Of a stretch of DNA of 40,394 bases, positions 24,665 through 32,915 are shown one piece after another (the first letter of the stretch is position 1; every line of letters starts with the position of its first letter). Position numbers and translations under genes: made by a program. This DNA comes from Chitinophagaceae bacterium. GTDB lineage: Bacteria > Bacteroidota > Bacteroidia > Chitinophagales > Chitinophagaceae. The notes beneath the pieces are model-generated. The model was not told the DNA's origin. It made no database searches and saw only the letters and a program-made list of their open reading frames with translations. The DNA lies in NCBI GenBank assembly GCA_017882265.1, contig JADGPW010000260.1, positions 1 to 40,394 of the forward strand, written 5' to 3'.

Positions 24665-25099
24665 TTATTGAGCCGGAGGTGATGGTTTCTTATTCTCCGG
24701 TATTTTTACCATCCCCCAAACATATAATGCACCAATGACTCCTGCTGCAATGGCAAGAAATATTCCAAAGGACAGGTAATGCATATTTGCCAGCAAGGTA
24801 ATTATTCCAAATGCTGCGGCGCCGCCGAAACATGCTGCCGCAATCATTTTTTCCTGGCCTTCATAAGGCTTACTCTTATCTCCCATAAAAAATGTTACAC
24901 CCCCTACGGCAAGAAACCCAATAAAAGTAATGATCCCTAACCTATGCAACCCATTAATGGAATAACCGCCATAACCGCCAAACGAAACATGCCACCAGGG
25001 TAAAAGACAGAATACAATACCGGCAGCAGCAATAATTAAAGCATAAAGTTTCTGTTTGTGTAACCCAGTAAAAGGGTTTGAAACTGAATTTTGTTCCAT
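24665..25099 (-). CDS. Small integral membrane protein, function unknown
   Basis: A 144-residue hydrophobic protein with four predicted membrane segments: about residues 18-36 (YALIIAAAGIVFCLLPWW), 50-70 (GIITFIGFLAVGGVTFFMG), 82-100 (IAAACFGGAAAFGIITLLA) and 103-125 (LSFGIFLAIAAGVIGALYVW). A Gly/Tyr-rich loop (GGYGGYSINGL) lies between the first two. The C-terminus is charged and Pro-rich (KIPENKKPSPPAQ). I do not recognise a named family. ATG at 25099 (MEQNSVSNPF) was chosen; the frame is open for 16 more codons upstream. It ends at the shared bidirectional terminator with uvrA. Confidence 0.7.
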   Translation of the reverse strand: MEQNSVSNPFTGLHKQKLYALIIAAAGIVFCLLPWWHVSFGGYGGYSINGLHRLGIITFIGFLAVGGVTFFMGDKSKPYEGQEKMIAAACFGGAAAFGIITLLANMHYLSFGIFLAIAAGVIGALYVWGMVKIPENKKPSPPAQ

Positions 25100-25147
25100 A
25101 ATAAGCTTGTTGATTTGGTTCGGCCTACTCTTGTGGCTTTTCGGCAT

Positions 25148-25562
25148 TCGCCCCTGGTTTATTAGGGTTCAGGTCTTCCCCGTTTTTTAAATGATAAACT
25201 AATATATGACACTTTTTCAAAAACAAACCATGAAGGGGGAAAAAAATATAAACTGATTGGTAACAGGAGGGCAGTCGGGCAGCCGGCAGACGGCAGTCGG
25301 GCACTAGAGACAGGGTATGCCCTGTCTCTATAAGGCAGTAGGTCATTGAGTCATTAAGGATACTTGGTAATTCAGATTGTCTCACTGACATACTGTCCAT
25401 CTGTCTTACTGACTTTTGATGAACCCGTAGGTAGGGGCAGGAAGTGATTGAAAAAATTGACAGTAGGGTGCCGAAATTAACCGGTTTTTCACCCGGATAC
25501 CGGATTTTAACAATTTTCCCGCCCTTACGGGTTTCTTAGTTATGAGAAGTAAAAGAGCTCGA
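25148..25562. other. Intergenic region rich in small GC palindromes
   Basis: It holds a cluster of GGCAGTCGGGCA-type words (25269-25303), a perfect hairpin AGAGACAGGG-TATG-CCCTGTCTCT (25306-25329), alternating CTGAC/CTGTC/CTTACTGAC words (25378-25418) and CCCG-CCCTTA-CGGG (about 25519-25532). I see no gene. The same GCAGTCGGGCA word family recurs at 36.74-36.83 kb. Confidence 0.55.
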
Positions 25563-25692
25563 GGTTGGGTGCTGGATGCTAGATGCTGGATACTAGATGA
25601 TGGATGCTTGATCACAAACAAGAAAAATCTTATTTGTATCGAAGATCTCCATTTGAACTATCCAGAATCTAGTATCCAGTATCTAGTATCTT
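25563..25692. repeat. Word-built long inverted repeat (CTGGATACTAGAT type)
   Basis: The left arm repeats GGATGCTAGATGCTGGATAC plus TAGATGATGGATGCTTGAT; the right arm repeats ATCCAGAATCTAGTATCCAG plus TATCTAGTATC. They pair imperfectly around a 47-nt centre, which has its own inverted AAATCTTATTTG/GAAGATCTCCATTT-like symmetry. The architecture is as in copies A-E but the words are unrelated. Confidence 0.7.
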
Positions 25693-25740
25693 TTCAAAAC
25701 CCCGAAAGCAAGGCAGGAAGTGTTTAATAAAATTTATACT

Positions 25741-25830
25741 ATGAGAGTACCAATAGAGAACGGATCAGGTTTTATCAACCAGGTATCAGATTTTATTAAG
25801 CTCCCCGCCGCTTATCGGGACGACGTTTAA
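25741..25830 (+). CDS. Possible 29-residue small ORF
   Basis: ATG to TAA reads MRVPIENGSGFINQVSDFIK followed by LPAAYRDDV. It has no visible ribosome-binding site and no recognised relatives. The last part overlaps a CCCCGCCGCTTATCGGG palindrome, so the frame may be accidental. Confidence 0.2.
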   Translation: MRVPIENGSGFINQVSDFIKLPAAYRDDV

Positions 25831-25846
25831 CTGTTTTTATAATTCA

Positions 25847-26284
25847 TTACCGGATTTCAAATTGACCAGTGGCCGTCTCTGTATCTCCGCTAAAAACACG
25901 GTACACGTAGAGGCCCCTTGCCAGGCCTGTGATCCTGTAATGATCTTTAGGTTTCATTTTATAATTCTCTACGAGGGTTCCCTGCAGGTCAAAGACATAG
26001 AAATCGATCACTTTGCCGTCATTGTCTTTGGCCACCACATGCATATCCCTTTTCACCACATCGGGATAGATCTTTACTGAGCTGTTATTGCGGGTGAGCA
26101 TTGTTTTTGACTTCGACTTACTTTTTTTAACAGGGTCCTCATCTCCCGGTCCGCTTTTAGTAAGCGAGATCTTGTTGTAAGATCTTCCGGAAGCGAGGAA
26201 AGGTTGTGCCATCAGTAAACTGCCGCAAATGCCCATGGCAACAATGGCATTCAGGCGTTGGGTGCTGGGTTTAAGTTTCTTCAT
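25847..26284 (-). CDS. Small exported protein consisting mainly of a type IX secretion sorting domain
   Basis: A 145-residue protein. An N-terminal basic stretch and hydrophobic segment (IVAMGICGSLLMAQPFLASG) form a signal peptide. A Lys/Ser-rich linker (PVKKSKSKSKTM) follows. The last 75 residues have the pattern of the T9SS type A C-terminal domain: VKIYPDVVKRDMHVVAKD, then FYVFDLQGTLV and GLARGLYVYRVFSG. The usual YPNP start is altered to YPD, and there is no catalytic or adhesive cargo domain. ATG at 26284 gives the best signal peptide. The gene follows the outer-membrane barrel gene by 41 bp on the same strand, so it is probably cotranscribed. Its function is unknown. Confidence 0.75.
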   Translation of the reverse strand: MKKLKPSTQRLNAIVAMGICGSLLMAQPFLASGRSYNKISLTKSGPGDEDPVKKSKSKSKTMLTRNNSSVKIYPDVVKRDMHVVAKDNDGKVIDFYVFDLQGTLVENYKMKPKDHYRITGLARGLYVYRVFSGDTETATGQFEIR

Positions 26285-26325
26285 GGTTCGGATTTTTAAG
26301 GTGTTTTTATTTAGTTGTTTTGATT

Positions 26326-27285
26326 TTAATAGAATACAGGACATTTTAATTGGCGTTTCTGCAAATTATTAGCGCTGCTGATCCGCCAGCCAAATCTTAG
26401 TATGCTGGAGAAATAAGCATCATTTTGTTTGGGGTCACCCCGTTCAGCGAAATCCTGGTAAGGTCGGGTAGTAGGAAATGTATATGTTCCCCGGTAATAT
26501 AGCCTTCGGGCTATTAGCGCATTTGCCGGTGTCAGGTACCGGTCAAAATAGATGGGGTCGATATAATAATTATGGCTGACGTCATCTACATAGTCGGTAA
26601 ATAACTTCCTGTGCAGGATCTCAAAGCCAATGTATACATTCTCCTTGACGTAATATTTAATACCAAACCCAAACAACAGATTCTTTTGGGTAAGCTTATA
26701 AGGCTTGCTGTCAGGATATTCCGGGAATCCCTGACCTTCTAAATGAAGCGGCTGTAAGGCAACCCAGGTCCCGTTCACATCCTTGGCTTTGGGATTGAAA
26801 TGATACATCCCGACACCCCCTAAAATATAAGGCCGGATTTTCCCCTGGAGCCCGTCATATTTTTCCAGGAAAGCGGTTGGATAGATCTCCACAGCCGCAT
26901 ATACTTCGTTGATATTTGACTTAAAACTCAGGTTCCTGTATTTACGATCCTCTTCATCTCCGCCTTTCGCCGGTGCTTCAGCATCGTTCCCTTCCACGAA
27001 CCCCATGTTTCCAGCCACACGTAATCCCAGCCATTCTGCGGGATAATAATTTATAAAAAAGCCTTTGGTTAATTTGGTAAGCGGGAGATTCAGATCCTTG
27101 ATAAATGTTTTGCCTGTACCGGCAGTGCCTCCCAGATCACCGAGAAAAAACATGGGGCCTACTCCAACACCGATCTCGTATTTTCCATTGGCAAAATTGA
27201 TCGATTGGGACCGGGAGTTTATTGAAAATAGAGTGAAAAGGCAAATAAGCACGGATAACCGTACACAGGGTACACGTGTTCTCAT
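26326..27285 (-). CDS. Outer-membrane beta-barrel protein, DUF6089-like
   Basis: A 319-residue exported protein with a signal peptide (MRTRVPCVRLSVLICLFTLF, cleavage near SRSQS). The mature part begins KYEIGVGVGPMFFLGDLGG, and alternating aromatic and polar residues continue through strands such as GFFINYYPAEWLGLRVAGNM, INEVYAAVEIYPTAF and NLLFGFGIKYYVKENVYIGF. Length and the N-terminal GDLGG motif resemble DUF6089 barrel proteins, widespread in Bacteroidota and linked by annotation to the outer membrane. There is no plug domain or TonB box, so it is not a TonB-dependent receptor. ATG at 27285 was preferred to an extension to 27351. It is the first gene of a pair with the T9SS-tail protein. 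Confidence 0.82.
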   Translation of the reverse strand: MRTRVPCVRLSVLICLFTLFSINSRSQSINFANGKYEIGVGVGPMFFLGDLGGTAGTGKTFIKDLNLPLTKLTKGFFINYYPAEWLGLRVAGNMGFVEGNDAEAPAKGGDEEDRKYRNLSFKSNINEVYAAVEIYPTAFLEKYDGLQGKIRPYILGGVGMYHFNPKAKDVNGTWVALQPLHLEGQGFPEYPDSKPYKLTQKNLLFGFGIKYYVKENVYIGFEILHRKLFTDYVDDVSHNYYIDPIYFDRYLTPANALIARRLYYRGTYTFPTTRPYQDFAERGDPKQNDAYFSSILRFGWRISSANNLQKRQLKCPVFY

Positions 27286-27409
27286 TGGTAAAGGATTTCT
27301 GGTTTTTCTACTATTGGATTTCGACAGTAAAATAAAGTAAAAATCCCTCAACTATGTAATGAAACAGAAGATTTTTTTTAATACACAGATAATGAAAGCC
27401 TTTCCCCTA

Positions 27410-27523
27410 CGTAATTCTACGAGTTTACCTTTCACAAATCATGTGAATGTACCCGTTATCAGCTTTATAATTTGTATTCCCTGTTTGATGGAAACCGGAA
27501 GGAGTATAATTTTTTGCTTCTTC
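27410..27523 (-). pseudogene. Degenerate duplicate of the elaA 3' end
   Basis: This stretch repeats the last part of elaA with a constant offset of 113-114 bp: CGTAATTCTACG at 27410 and 27523, ATCATGTGAATGT at 27438 against ATCATTTCAATGT at 27552, and TTTGATGGAAACCG at 27484 against TTTGATGAAAACCG at 27598. Its reading frame gives SGFHQTGNTNYKADNGYIHM then ICER and a stop, parallel to LGFHQTSEPYLEDGIDHIEM in ElaA. Confidence 0.7.
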
Positions 27524-27529
27524 GTAATT

Positions 27530-27982
27530 CTACGTATGGTTTGCTGCATATATCATTTCAATGTGATCAATACCATCTTCCAGATAAGGTTCACTGGTTT
27601 GATGAAAACCGAGAGTCATATAAAAGTTTTTAAGATAAAGCTGTGCACCGATCCTGATGGATACATTTCCGAATAAATTGTTCACTTCCCGGATAGATCG
27701 TTCCATCAGTTTTTTGCCGATCCCACTGCCCCTTGCGGCCGGTGAGGTAACTACGCGGCCGATGGAAGGTTCTGCATAAACAAGTTCCGGGGGCATTAAC
27801 CTTGTATAGGCTACTAATACCGAATCGTTCCAGCCCATAAAATGATAAGAAGCCTGGTCCTTATTATCTGCATCCTGGAATATACAATGCTGCTCTATTA
27901 CAAACACTTCATTTCTTAATTGAAGGATCGCGTATAGTTCCAGCGGTGTCAGTTCGTCGAATTTTTTTAAAAGCCAGTTCAT
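27530..27982 (-). CDS. elaA: GNAT family N-acetyltransferase, ElaA type
   Basis: A 150-residue acetyltransferase. The ElaA family start is clear: LKKFDELTPLELYAILQLRN then EVFVIEQHCIFQDADNKD (about 5-42). The acetyl-CoA binding loop reads SPAARGSGIGKKLME at about 82-96, preceded by the strand PSIGRVVT. The tail has FYMTLGFHQTSEPYLEDGID then HIEMIY. GNAT enzymes transfer acetyl from acetyl-CoA to amines; the ElaA substrate is not established. I chose ATG at 27982 over 28000, because MNWLLKKFDEL is the usual beginning. A decayed copy of its 3' end lies immediately downstream. Confidence 0.92.
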   Translation of the reverse strand: MNWLLKKFDELTPLELYAILQLRNEVFVIEQHCIFQDADNKDQASYHFMGWNDSVLVAYTRLMPPELVYAEPSIGRVVTSPAARGSGIGKKLMERSIREVNNLFGNVSIRIGAQLYLKNFYMTLGFHQTSEPYLEDGIDHIEMIYAANHT

Positions 27983-28004
27983 CAGATCTATATATAGCAT
28001 TTAC

Positions 28005-28112
28005 TGGAATTGGTAACCTGCCTGCCGGCAGGCAGGTTGGGAATTTGGAATTAGGATAGACCCGACCATTTGTAGTGATCCTCCAAATTCCAAATTCCAA
28101 ATTCCCAATTCC
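28005..28112. repeat. Word-built inverted repeat with nested 24-bp perfect palindrome
   Basis: The left arm GGAATTGGT and GGGAATTTGGAATTAGG pairs with CCAAATTCCAAATTCC plus AAATTCCCAATTCC on the right. The left arm is interrupted by a perfect 24-bp palindrome with half-site AACCTGCCTGCC (28015-28038), found identically at 36681-36704. It lies between the M28 peptidase stop and the elaA start. Confidence 0.8.
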
Positions 28113-28123
28113 TTTCAAAAAAA

Positions 28124-29473
28124 TCAGCGACCGGCAGGTGATGGAACCACGGCCAAACCTTCATTTCCATCCTCACTCACCGATTGCACCGCAAAGAAAT
28201 AATTGTCCTTTGAATAAGGCAGATCCATTTTGGTGTCGGTTGTGAAGATCTTCTTCTGCCAGAAAGCGCTGGTAGTTTCCCGCATCAGTACATAATATCC
28301 TTTTACTTTTCCCGTCTTAGGGGCTTTCCAGCTAAGGTTGGTGAAATTAGTAAGCTTCTTTGTATCCACTTTTACCTCCTGGGGCATAGAAGGTGATTTG
28401 GCCAGGTTGGCCAGGTTACAAAGGTTCATACAGGCGTTTTTCCGCAGATATTCATAATCTACAAATTCCGGCAGGTCGCCATATTGAATACCTTTCTCTA
28501 CTCGTACATCCTGGTGCTGGTGATAATAATTCTCATTCATTTCACAAATGCGTACCGCTGCATACCCTCGTTGCACATAGGGCGTATGATCACCTCCGCG
28601 TAGAAAACGGTCATTGCGGTAGACCATCACGATCTCAAGATTATCAACATAGCGTTCCCCGGTTTCTTTCACATAACGGGCCAGTTGCCTGGCTTTGCTA
28701 TCATTTTCAAGTCCGAGGTTGCGAATGTTTAAAGCAGCCCGGCCGGTATCCTGTACAGAAAATGCTTCACTAAAGACGCGGATCTTTGTGTTGTTAATAA
28801 CATTGGTCTCACTGCTGTTATTGCTGCCCATGATATCGTTGTTCAGGACGGCTTCAATATTCCAATTTGACTTTTTTGCTTTATCAGCCATAAAATTGGA
28901 GCCGAGAAGGCCTTGCTCTTCCCCGCTAACTGCTACAAAAATTATGGTGGCGGGAAAAGATTCTTTGCTCATAATGCGGGCGCATTCCATTACGGTAGCT
29001 ACTCCGCTGGCATCATCATTGGCGCCGGGTGCATCACCTTCACCATCCATTACATTACTGCGCATATTGTCAAGATGACCACTGATTATAAAAATGCGGT
29101 CGTCATTGGCGTCTGTTCCTTTTAGTGTGGCTACGACATTTCCCAATAACAGGGGCTTATTTACTCTTTGGCTGGGCTGGAGGGTAATGGTGTCAATAAA
29201 TGCTGTCAGTCTTCCGGAAGATTGTTTTGCAAATTCATTAAAACGGCTCAATACCCAGTTACGTGCTGTTCCAATGCCACGGTTAGGATCGGTTTGCGTA
29301 CTTAAGGTGCTACGAGTTCCGAAACTGACCATTTTTCTGATGTATGATTCCAGCGAATCTTTTGAGACATCATTTACCATTTTTTCAATCTGGTGATCCC
29401 GGTTAATGCTGGTTTGAGCAATAATAACCGAACCATAAAGGGTGCTGGCTACAATAATCAGGAAAGTTTTCAT
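28124..29473 (-). CDS. Secreted M28 family metallopeptidase with C-terminal Fn3-like domain
   Basis: A 449-residue exported zinc aminopeptidase. The signal peptide is MKTFLIIVASTLYGSVIIAQ. The M28 domain shows the ligands and catalytic residues in order: ISGHLDNM (His), GANDDASGVA (bridging Asp), SGEEQGLLGS (Glu pair), NNDIMGSN (Asp) and a late His in RGGDHTPYVQRG. Residues from about 360 (VKVDTKKLTNFTNLSWKAPK) form a fibronectin-III-like domain ending at the C-terminus. No T9SS tail is seen, so the protein is probably periplasmic. It would trim N-terminal residues from peptides. ATG at 29473 gives the signal peptide; the longer open frame upstream is not needed. Confidence 0.92.
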   Translation of the reverse strand: MKTFLIIVASTLYGSVIIAQTSINRDHQIEKMVNDVSKDSLESYIRKMVSFGTRSTLSTQTDPNRGIGTARNWVLSRFNEFAKQSSGRLTAFIDTITLQPSQRVNKPLLLGNVVATLKGTDANDDRIFIISGHLDNMRSNVMDGEGDAPGANDDASGVATVMECARIMSKESFPATIIFVAVSGEEQGLLGSNFMADKAKKSNWNIEAVLNNDIMGSNNSSETNVINNTKIRVFSEAFSVQDTGRAALNIRNLGLENDSKARQLARYVKETGERYVDNLEIVMVYRNDRFLRGGDHTPYVQRGYAAVRICEMNENYYHQHQDVRVEKGIQYGDLPEFVDYEYLRKNACMNLCNLANLAKSPSMPQEVKVDTKKLTNFTNLSWKAPKTGKVKGYYVLMRETTSAFWQKKIFTTDTKMDLPYSKDNYFFAVQSVSEDGNEGLAVVPSPAGR

Positions 29474-29607
29474 TACATTTTTCTTTTGAATAATAAAATT
29501 AAGCCTCATACCCAATAAGGATGGCAGCATACAGAAAGTCAATTAAAATTAAGGGAAACAACAGGTATTGCGGCTCAAAACATTAACTTTAAAATAAAGA
29601 GTATTTC

Positions 29608-30498
29608 ATGATGGTAAAAGACCTTAGCCGGGTGCATGAATTGATTGGCGGATTGTTTCAATGGCCCAAATCGGCAGAAGCATGGAAGGAATATGAATTG
29701 ACGGGTGGGCAGGTTGATTTTTTCAGGATAAATGGATACGTAAGCGGTATCAAAATGCTGGAGGAGTGGCAGGTGGATACCATCCGGAATGAGCTGGCCG
29801 AAATAGCCGATCCAAAACACCCGGGTCATGAATTATTTTATGAGTTTCATTCCAATGAATCAACTGATCCGGCCACCATCCTTTTTCATGCATTGGGCGC
29901 CTGGCGTATTACGGAAGGTTTGCACGATGTATTATGGAATCCACGGTTTTTAATAGCGGCGAGCCAGTTATTGGGAAATGTTCCTGTCCGGTTCTGGCAC
30001 GACCAGATCTTCTGGAAACCTCCCAGGCAGGGTGGGGTGGTAGCCTGGCACCAGGATTATTCATACTGGACAAGGACAAAACCCGTGGCTCATCTTACCT
30101 GCTGGTGCGGGTTAGATGATGCTACAAAAGAGAATGGATGTCTGCAATATATTCCCGGCAGTCATGAATGGGGATTGCTGCCCAAACCGGTTATTGCCGG
30201 TGAATTACAGGGTATAAAAGAGTTCCTCGATGCTAAACAGAAAACACAATTTGAAAATCCAAGATTTGCGGAAGTAAAAGCCGGCGAAGCTATTTTTCAT
30301 CATTCGCTTACTCTGCATGGATCAGGTGCCAATATTTCCACACAGCCGCGGAGAGCATTTGTGATCAATGTAATTGCCGATGGGATTATTTCTGATTCAA
30401 ATGAACCGTTGCTGAATGGGGTGCCGGTCATACCAAAAGGAGGGAAAATTGACGGGCAGTTCTTTCCGTTGTTATTTGATGGGGTTTATCGTTTTTAG
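29608..30498 (+). CDS. Phytanoyl-CoA dioxygenase (PhyH) family protein
   Basis: A 296-residue Fe(II)/2-oxoglutarate oxygenase. The iron-binding His and Asp lie in VAWHQDYSYWTR (His near 148, Asp near 150). CLQYIPGSHEWGLLP is the family PGSH segment. The distal His is in the FHHSLTLHGSGAN stretch near 231-240, followed by the 2-oxoglutarate-binding Arg in PRRAFVIN. The family hydroxylates lipids or small molecules; the substrate here is unknown. Two ATGs in a row (29608, 29611) start the gene. Its TAG stop touches the inverted repeat filling the gap to the convergent rarA. Confidence 0.9.
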   Translation: MMVKDLSRVHELIGGLFQWPKSAEAWKEYELTGGQVDFFRINGYVSGIKMLEEWQVDTIRNELAEIADPKHPGHELFYEFHSNESTDPATILFHALGAWRITEGLHDVLWNPRFLIAASQLLGNVPVRFWHDQIFWKPPRQGGVVAWHQDYSYWTRTKPVAHLTCWCGLDDATKENGCLQYIPGSHEWGLLPKPVIAGELQGIKEFLDAKQKTQFENPRFAEVKAGEAIFHHSLTLHGSGANISTQPRRAFVINVIADGIISDSNEPLLNGVPVIPKGGKIDGQFFPLLFDGVYRF

Positions 30499-30601
30499 GT
30501 TAACAGGTTCACGGGTTAACAAGTTGACAAGTAAAACCCATTTTCTGAATGATTCTACATGATCAACCTGTCAACTTATCAACTTGTCAACCTTTCAACT
30601 T
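30497..30601. repeat. Word-built long inverted repeat filling a convergent gap
   Basis: The left arm GGTTAACAGGTTCACGGGTT plus AACAAGTTGACAAG pairs with CAACCTGTCAACTTATCAAC plus TTGTCAACCTTTCAACTT. The element spans the whole gap: the PhyH TAG stop (30496-30498) and the rarA TAA stop (30600-30602) both overlap its ends. A bidirectional terminator role is likely. Confidence 0.8.
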
Positions 30602-31901
30602 AATAACCATACTTTTCCTTCCATAAACTCTTCAGGAATTTTCTTAACTCTTCTTCCCTGACATTTTTTCCTGGATCATAGAATTTTTTCCCGGATAATT
30701 CCTTGGGTAAATACTCCTGTGGCGAAAAATTCTTATCATAACTATGAGAATATTCATAATTCTTTCCATAATCCAGGTCCTTCATCAATTTAGTAGGCGC
30801 ATTCCGTATATGCAGGGGCACCGGTAGATCGCCGTATCGCTTTACGGCAGCGAGCGCTTCACCAATGGCGGCCACGGCGGCGTTGCTTTTAGGAGAAGCG
30901 GCCAGGTAGGTGGCGCATTGTGAAAGGATAATACTTGCTTCCGGGTAACCGATCTTATTCACCGCCTCAAACGTGGCATTGGCCATGACCAGGGCAGTCG
31001 GATTGGCGTTGCCAATATCTTCACTGGCCAATATGACCATTCTTCGGGCAATGAATTTTACATCTTCACCACCTTCTATCATTCTTGCCAGCCAATATAC
31101 CGCGGCATTCGGGTCGGTACCCCGAATGGATTTGATAAAGGCGGAAATAATATCATAATGCTGCTCACCGGATTTATCATACAAGGCGATCTTTTGCTGT
31201 GCTACTTTCATTACCAATTCATCTGTGACCGTGATGTCGCTCGCTCCCCTCTCCGCCAGGAGAGGGGTTGGGGGTGAGGCCACCACCAATTCCAGCAGGT
31301 TCAGCAATTTTCTTGCGTCGCCACCCGAGATATTGATCAGGGCCGTTGTTTCCTTTAGATCAATCTTTTTCGTAGCCAGTATCTCATCTTTAATGATCGC
31401 GGTTCGTAAAAGTTGTATAAGTTCATTTTCATCCAGGGGTTTCAGAATATATACCTGGCACCGGCTGAGTAGGGCGCTGTTCACTTCGAAAGAAGGATTT
31501 TCTGTGGTGGCCCCGATCAGGGTTATTATACCTTTCTCAACAGCTCCGAGCAAGGCATCCTGTTGTCCTTTATTAAAACGGTGGATCTCATCAATAAACA
31601 ATACTGTTCCTGCCTTCGTTGCTATCCGGCTTGCCTTTGCCTGTTCAATTATTTCTCTTATATCTTTTACCCCGGCACTGATGGCGCTGATCTGGAAAAA
31701 AGGAACCTGTAAAGTATTTGCAATAATGTTGGCGATGGTTGTTTTGCCGGTGCCCGGCGGTCCCCAGAAGATCATGGAAGGGATCTTCCCTTGTTCAATG
31801 GCTGTTCTTAAAATGCTGCCTTTTCCAACAAGATGTTCCTGTCCCAGTAATTCATCTAATGAACGGGGGCGGATACGTTCGGCTAACGGCGCATTGTTCA
31901 T
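30600..31901 (-). CDS. rarA: Replication-associated recombination protein A (RarA/MgsA), with in-frame palindromic insertion
   Basis: A 433-residue AAA+ ATPase related to clamp loaders that acts at stalled replication forks. The family start PLAERIRPRSLDELLGQEHL is intact. Walker A is GPPGTGKTT at 47-55, Walker B FIDEIHRFNKGQQDALL at about 107-123, and sensor 1 IGATTENPSFEVNSALLSRC follows. The C-terminal oligomerisation region has YDKSGEQHYDIISAFIKSIR and ARMIEGGEDVKFIARRMVIL. Between LLELVVA and DITVTDE a 13-residue Pro-rich insert (SPPTPLLAERGAS) is encoded by a GC-rich hairpin sequence. ATG at 31901 gives the conserved N-terminus. Confidence 0.96.
   Translation of the reverse strand: MNNAPLAERIRPRSLDELLGQEHLVGKGSILRTAIEQGKIPSMIFWGPPGTGKTTIANIIANTLQVPFFQISAISAGVKDIREIIEQAKASRIATKAGTVLFIDEIHRFNKGQQDALLGAVEKGIITLIGATTENPSFEVNSALLSRCQVYILKPLDENELIQLLRTAIIKDEILATKKIDLKETTALINISGGDARKLLNLLELVVASPPTPLLAERGASDITVTDELVMKVAQQKIALYDKSGEQHYDIISAFIKSIRGTDPNAAVYWLARMIEGGEDVKFIARRMVILASEDIGNANPTALVMANATFEAVNKIGYPEASIILSQCATYLAASPKSNAAVAAIGEALAAVKRYGDLPVPLHIRNAPTKLMKDLDYGKNYEYSHSYDKNFSPQEYLPKELSGKKFYDPGKNVREEELRKFLKSLWKEKYGY
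31242..31280. repeat. 39-bp palindromic element in frame in rarA
   Basis: CCCCTCTCC and GGAGAGGGG form a 9-bp perfect stem with loop GCCA, followed by TTGGGGGTGAGG. The 39 bp (13 codons) fall in the linker after the AAA+ lid and keep the frame. The sequence differs from the uvrA element but has the same CCCCTCT-rich character. Confidence 0.78.
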
Positions 31902-31923
31902 AATCAAAAATAACAAAACTTAA

Positions 31924-32052
31924 GTGGGAGGGGAAGGAGAATATCGAACAGATGAACAAGGAATAATGAATGATGAAGTCAGTCGAGCCCTTTTTAATTC
32001 GGTATTCCTTGTTCATTTGTTCGATACTCTTCCCGTCTTCCCGCCCTTCCCG
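31924..32052. repeat. Word-built long inverted repeat (TATCGAACAAATGAACAAGGAAT type)
   Basis: The left arm GGGAGGGGAAGGAGAATATC plus GAACAGATGAACAAGGAATA pairs with TATTCCTTGTTCATTTGTTC plus GATACTCTTCCCGTCTTCCC. About 20 nt separate the arms. It lies between the esterase gene (upstream on the minus strand) and rarA. Confidence 0.8.
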
Positions 32053-32060
32053 GCAAATAT

Positions 32061-32915
32061 TTAATTGACATTGGTTGATAAAAACGAAACGATCTTATCA
32101 AAAGAATCTGAAAGATTGGCTCCCGTCCAGCCATGTGATTCAGTAGGATAAAAAACATACTGGTTAACCACACCCATGCCCTGGAGTTTTGTTTTCAAAG
32201 CCACTGCCTGGGAGGGGGATACGAGCGGGTCAACACCGCCTTGCAATATAATAGTAGGAGGACTTTGGGCCGAGACAAACGTAATCGGACTTGATTGGGT
32301 ATAGATCGATGGGTTCGTGATGGGCGTAGCGCCAATCGCCGTTGCCAGGGCGGCCGGGGGAGCAAATATCGAAGCCGGGTTATTATACATATCAGTCAGA
32401 TCGGTAGGTCCGAAAAAATCCACTACGGCTTTCATTTTTAACGGGGAAGTATATTTATAAGCCTGTAATAAAGAAAGATGAGCGCCTGCACTCGCGCCTA
32501 ACAGAACATATTTATCTGAAATAGCAAATTCATTCCTTTTCGAATAGATGAATTCAAGGGCTGCTTTGGTGTCATTTTCCTGGGTAGGGAACAGGTTAGT
32601 CGTGCCGGTAGAGAGCCGATAATTAATATTAATAATGGCATACCCCGGAAGTCTCTGTTTTAGGGTATCCACATAAGGGTTAAAATCAGTCTTGTCTCCC
32701 TGGTTCCAACCTCCTCCATGTATCAATACGATCAGTTTTGTAGAATTGACCGAGCGGCCAGCTGGCAGGTATATGTCCATCTTTTGAGCGGCATCCGTAC
32801 CGTAAGACAGATTAAGTTGTGTTTGTTCGGATAAGGTGATGGTGCCATTATTTTCCTTTTGGCAGGAAGCCAGAACAAGGGTTAAGACCAAAACCAGGTA
32901 CAGGTTCCTCATCAA
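32061..32915 (-). CDS. Lipoprotein alpha/beta hydrolase (BD-FAE/esterase-like)
   Basis: A 284-residue lipoprotein esterase. The lipobox VLASC has Cys at 18 after a hydrophobic signal, so it is predicted to be anchored in a membrane. The oxyanion motif is LIVLIHGGGWNQGDK near residue 66. The nucleophile elbow is LLGASAGAHLSLL (Ser near 142), the acid is Asp in LQGGVDPLVSPSQ and the base is His in TESHGWTG. The HGGGW form matches the esterase/lipase group related to kynurenine formamidase and BD-FAE. The substrate is unknown; carbohydrate esters are a common target in this phylum (inference). A second ATG one codon later is an alternative start. Confidence 0.9.
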   Translation of the reverse strand: MMRNLYLVLVLTLVLASCQKENNGTITLSEQTQLNLSYGTDAAQKMDIYLPAGRSVNSTKLIVLIHGGGWNQGDKTDFNPYVDTLKQRLPGYAIININYRLSTGTTNLFPTQENDTKAALEFIYSKRNEFAISDKYVLLGASAGAHLSLLQAYKYTSPLKMKAVVDFFGPTDLTDMYNNPASIFAPPAALATAIGATPITNPSIYTQSSPITFVSAQSPPTIILQGGVDPLVSPSQAVALKTKLQGMGVVNQYVFYPTESHGWTGANLSDSFDKIVSFLSTNVN

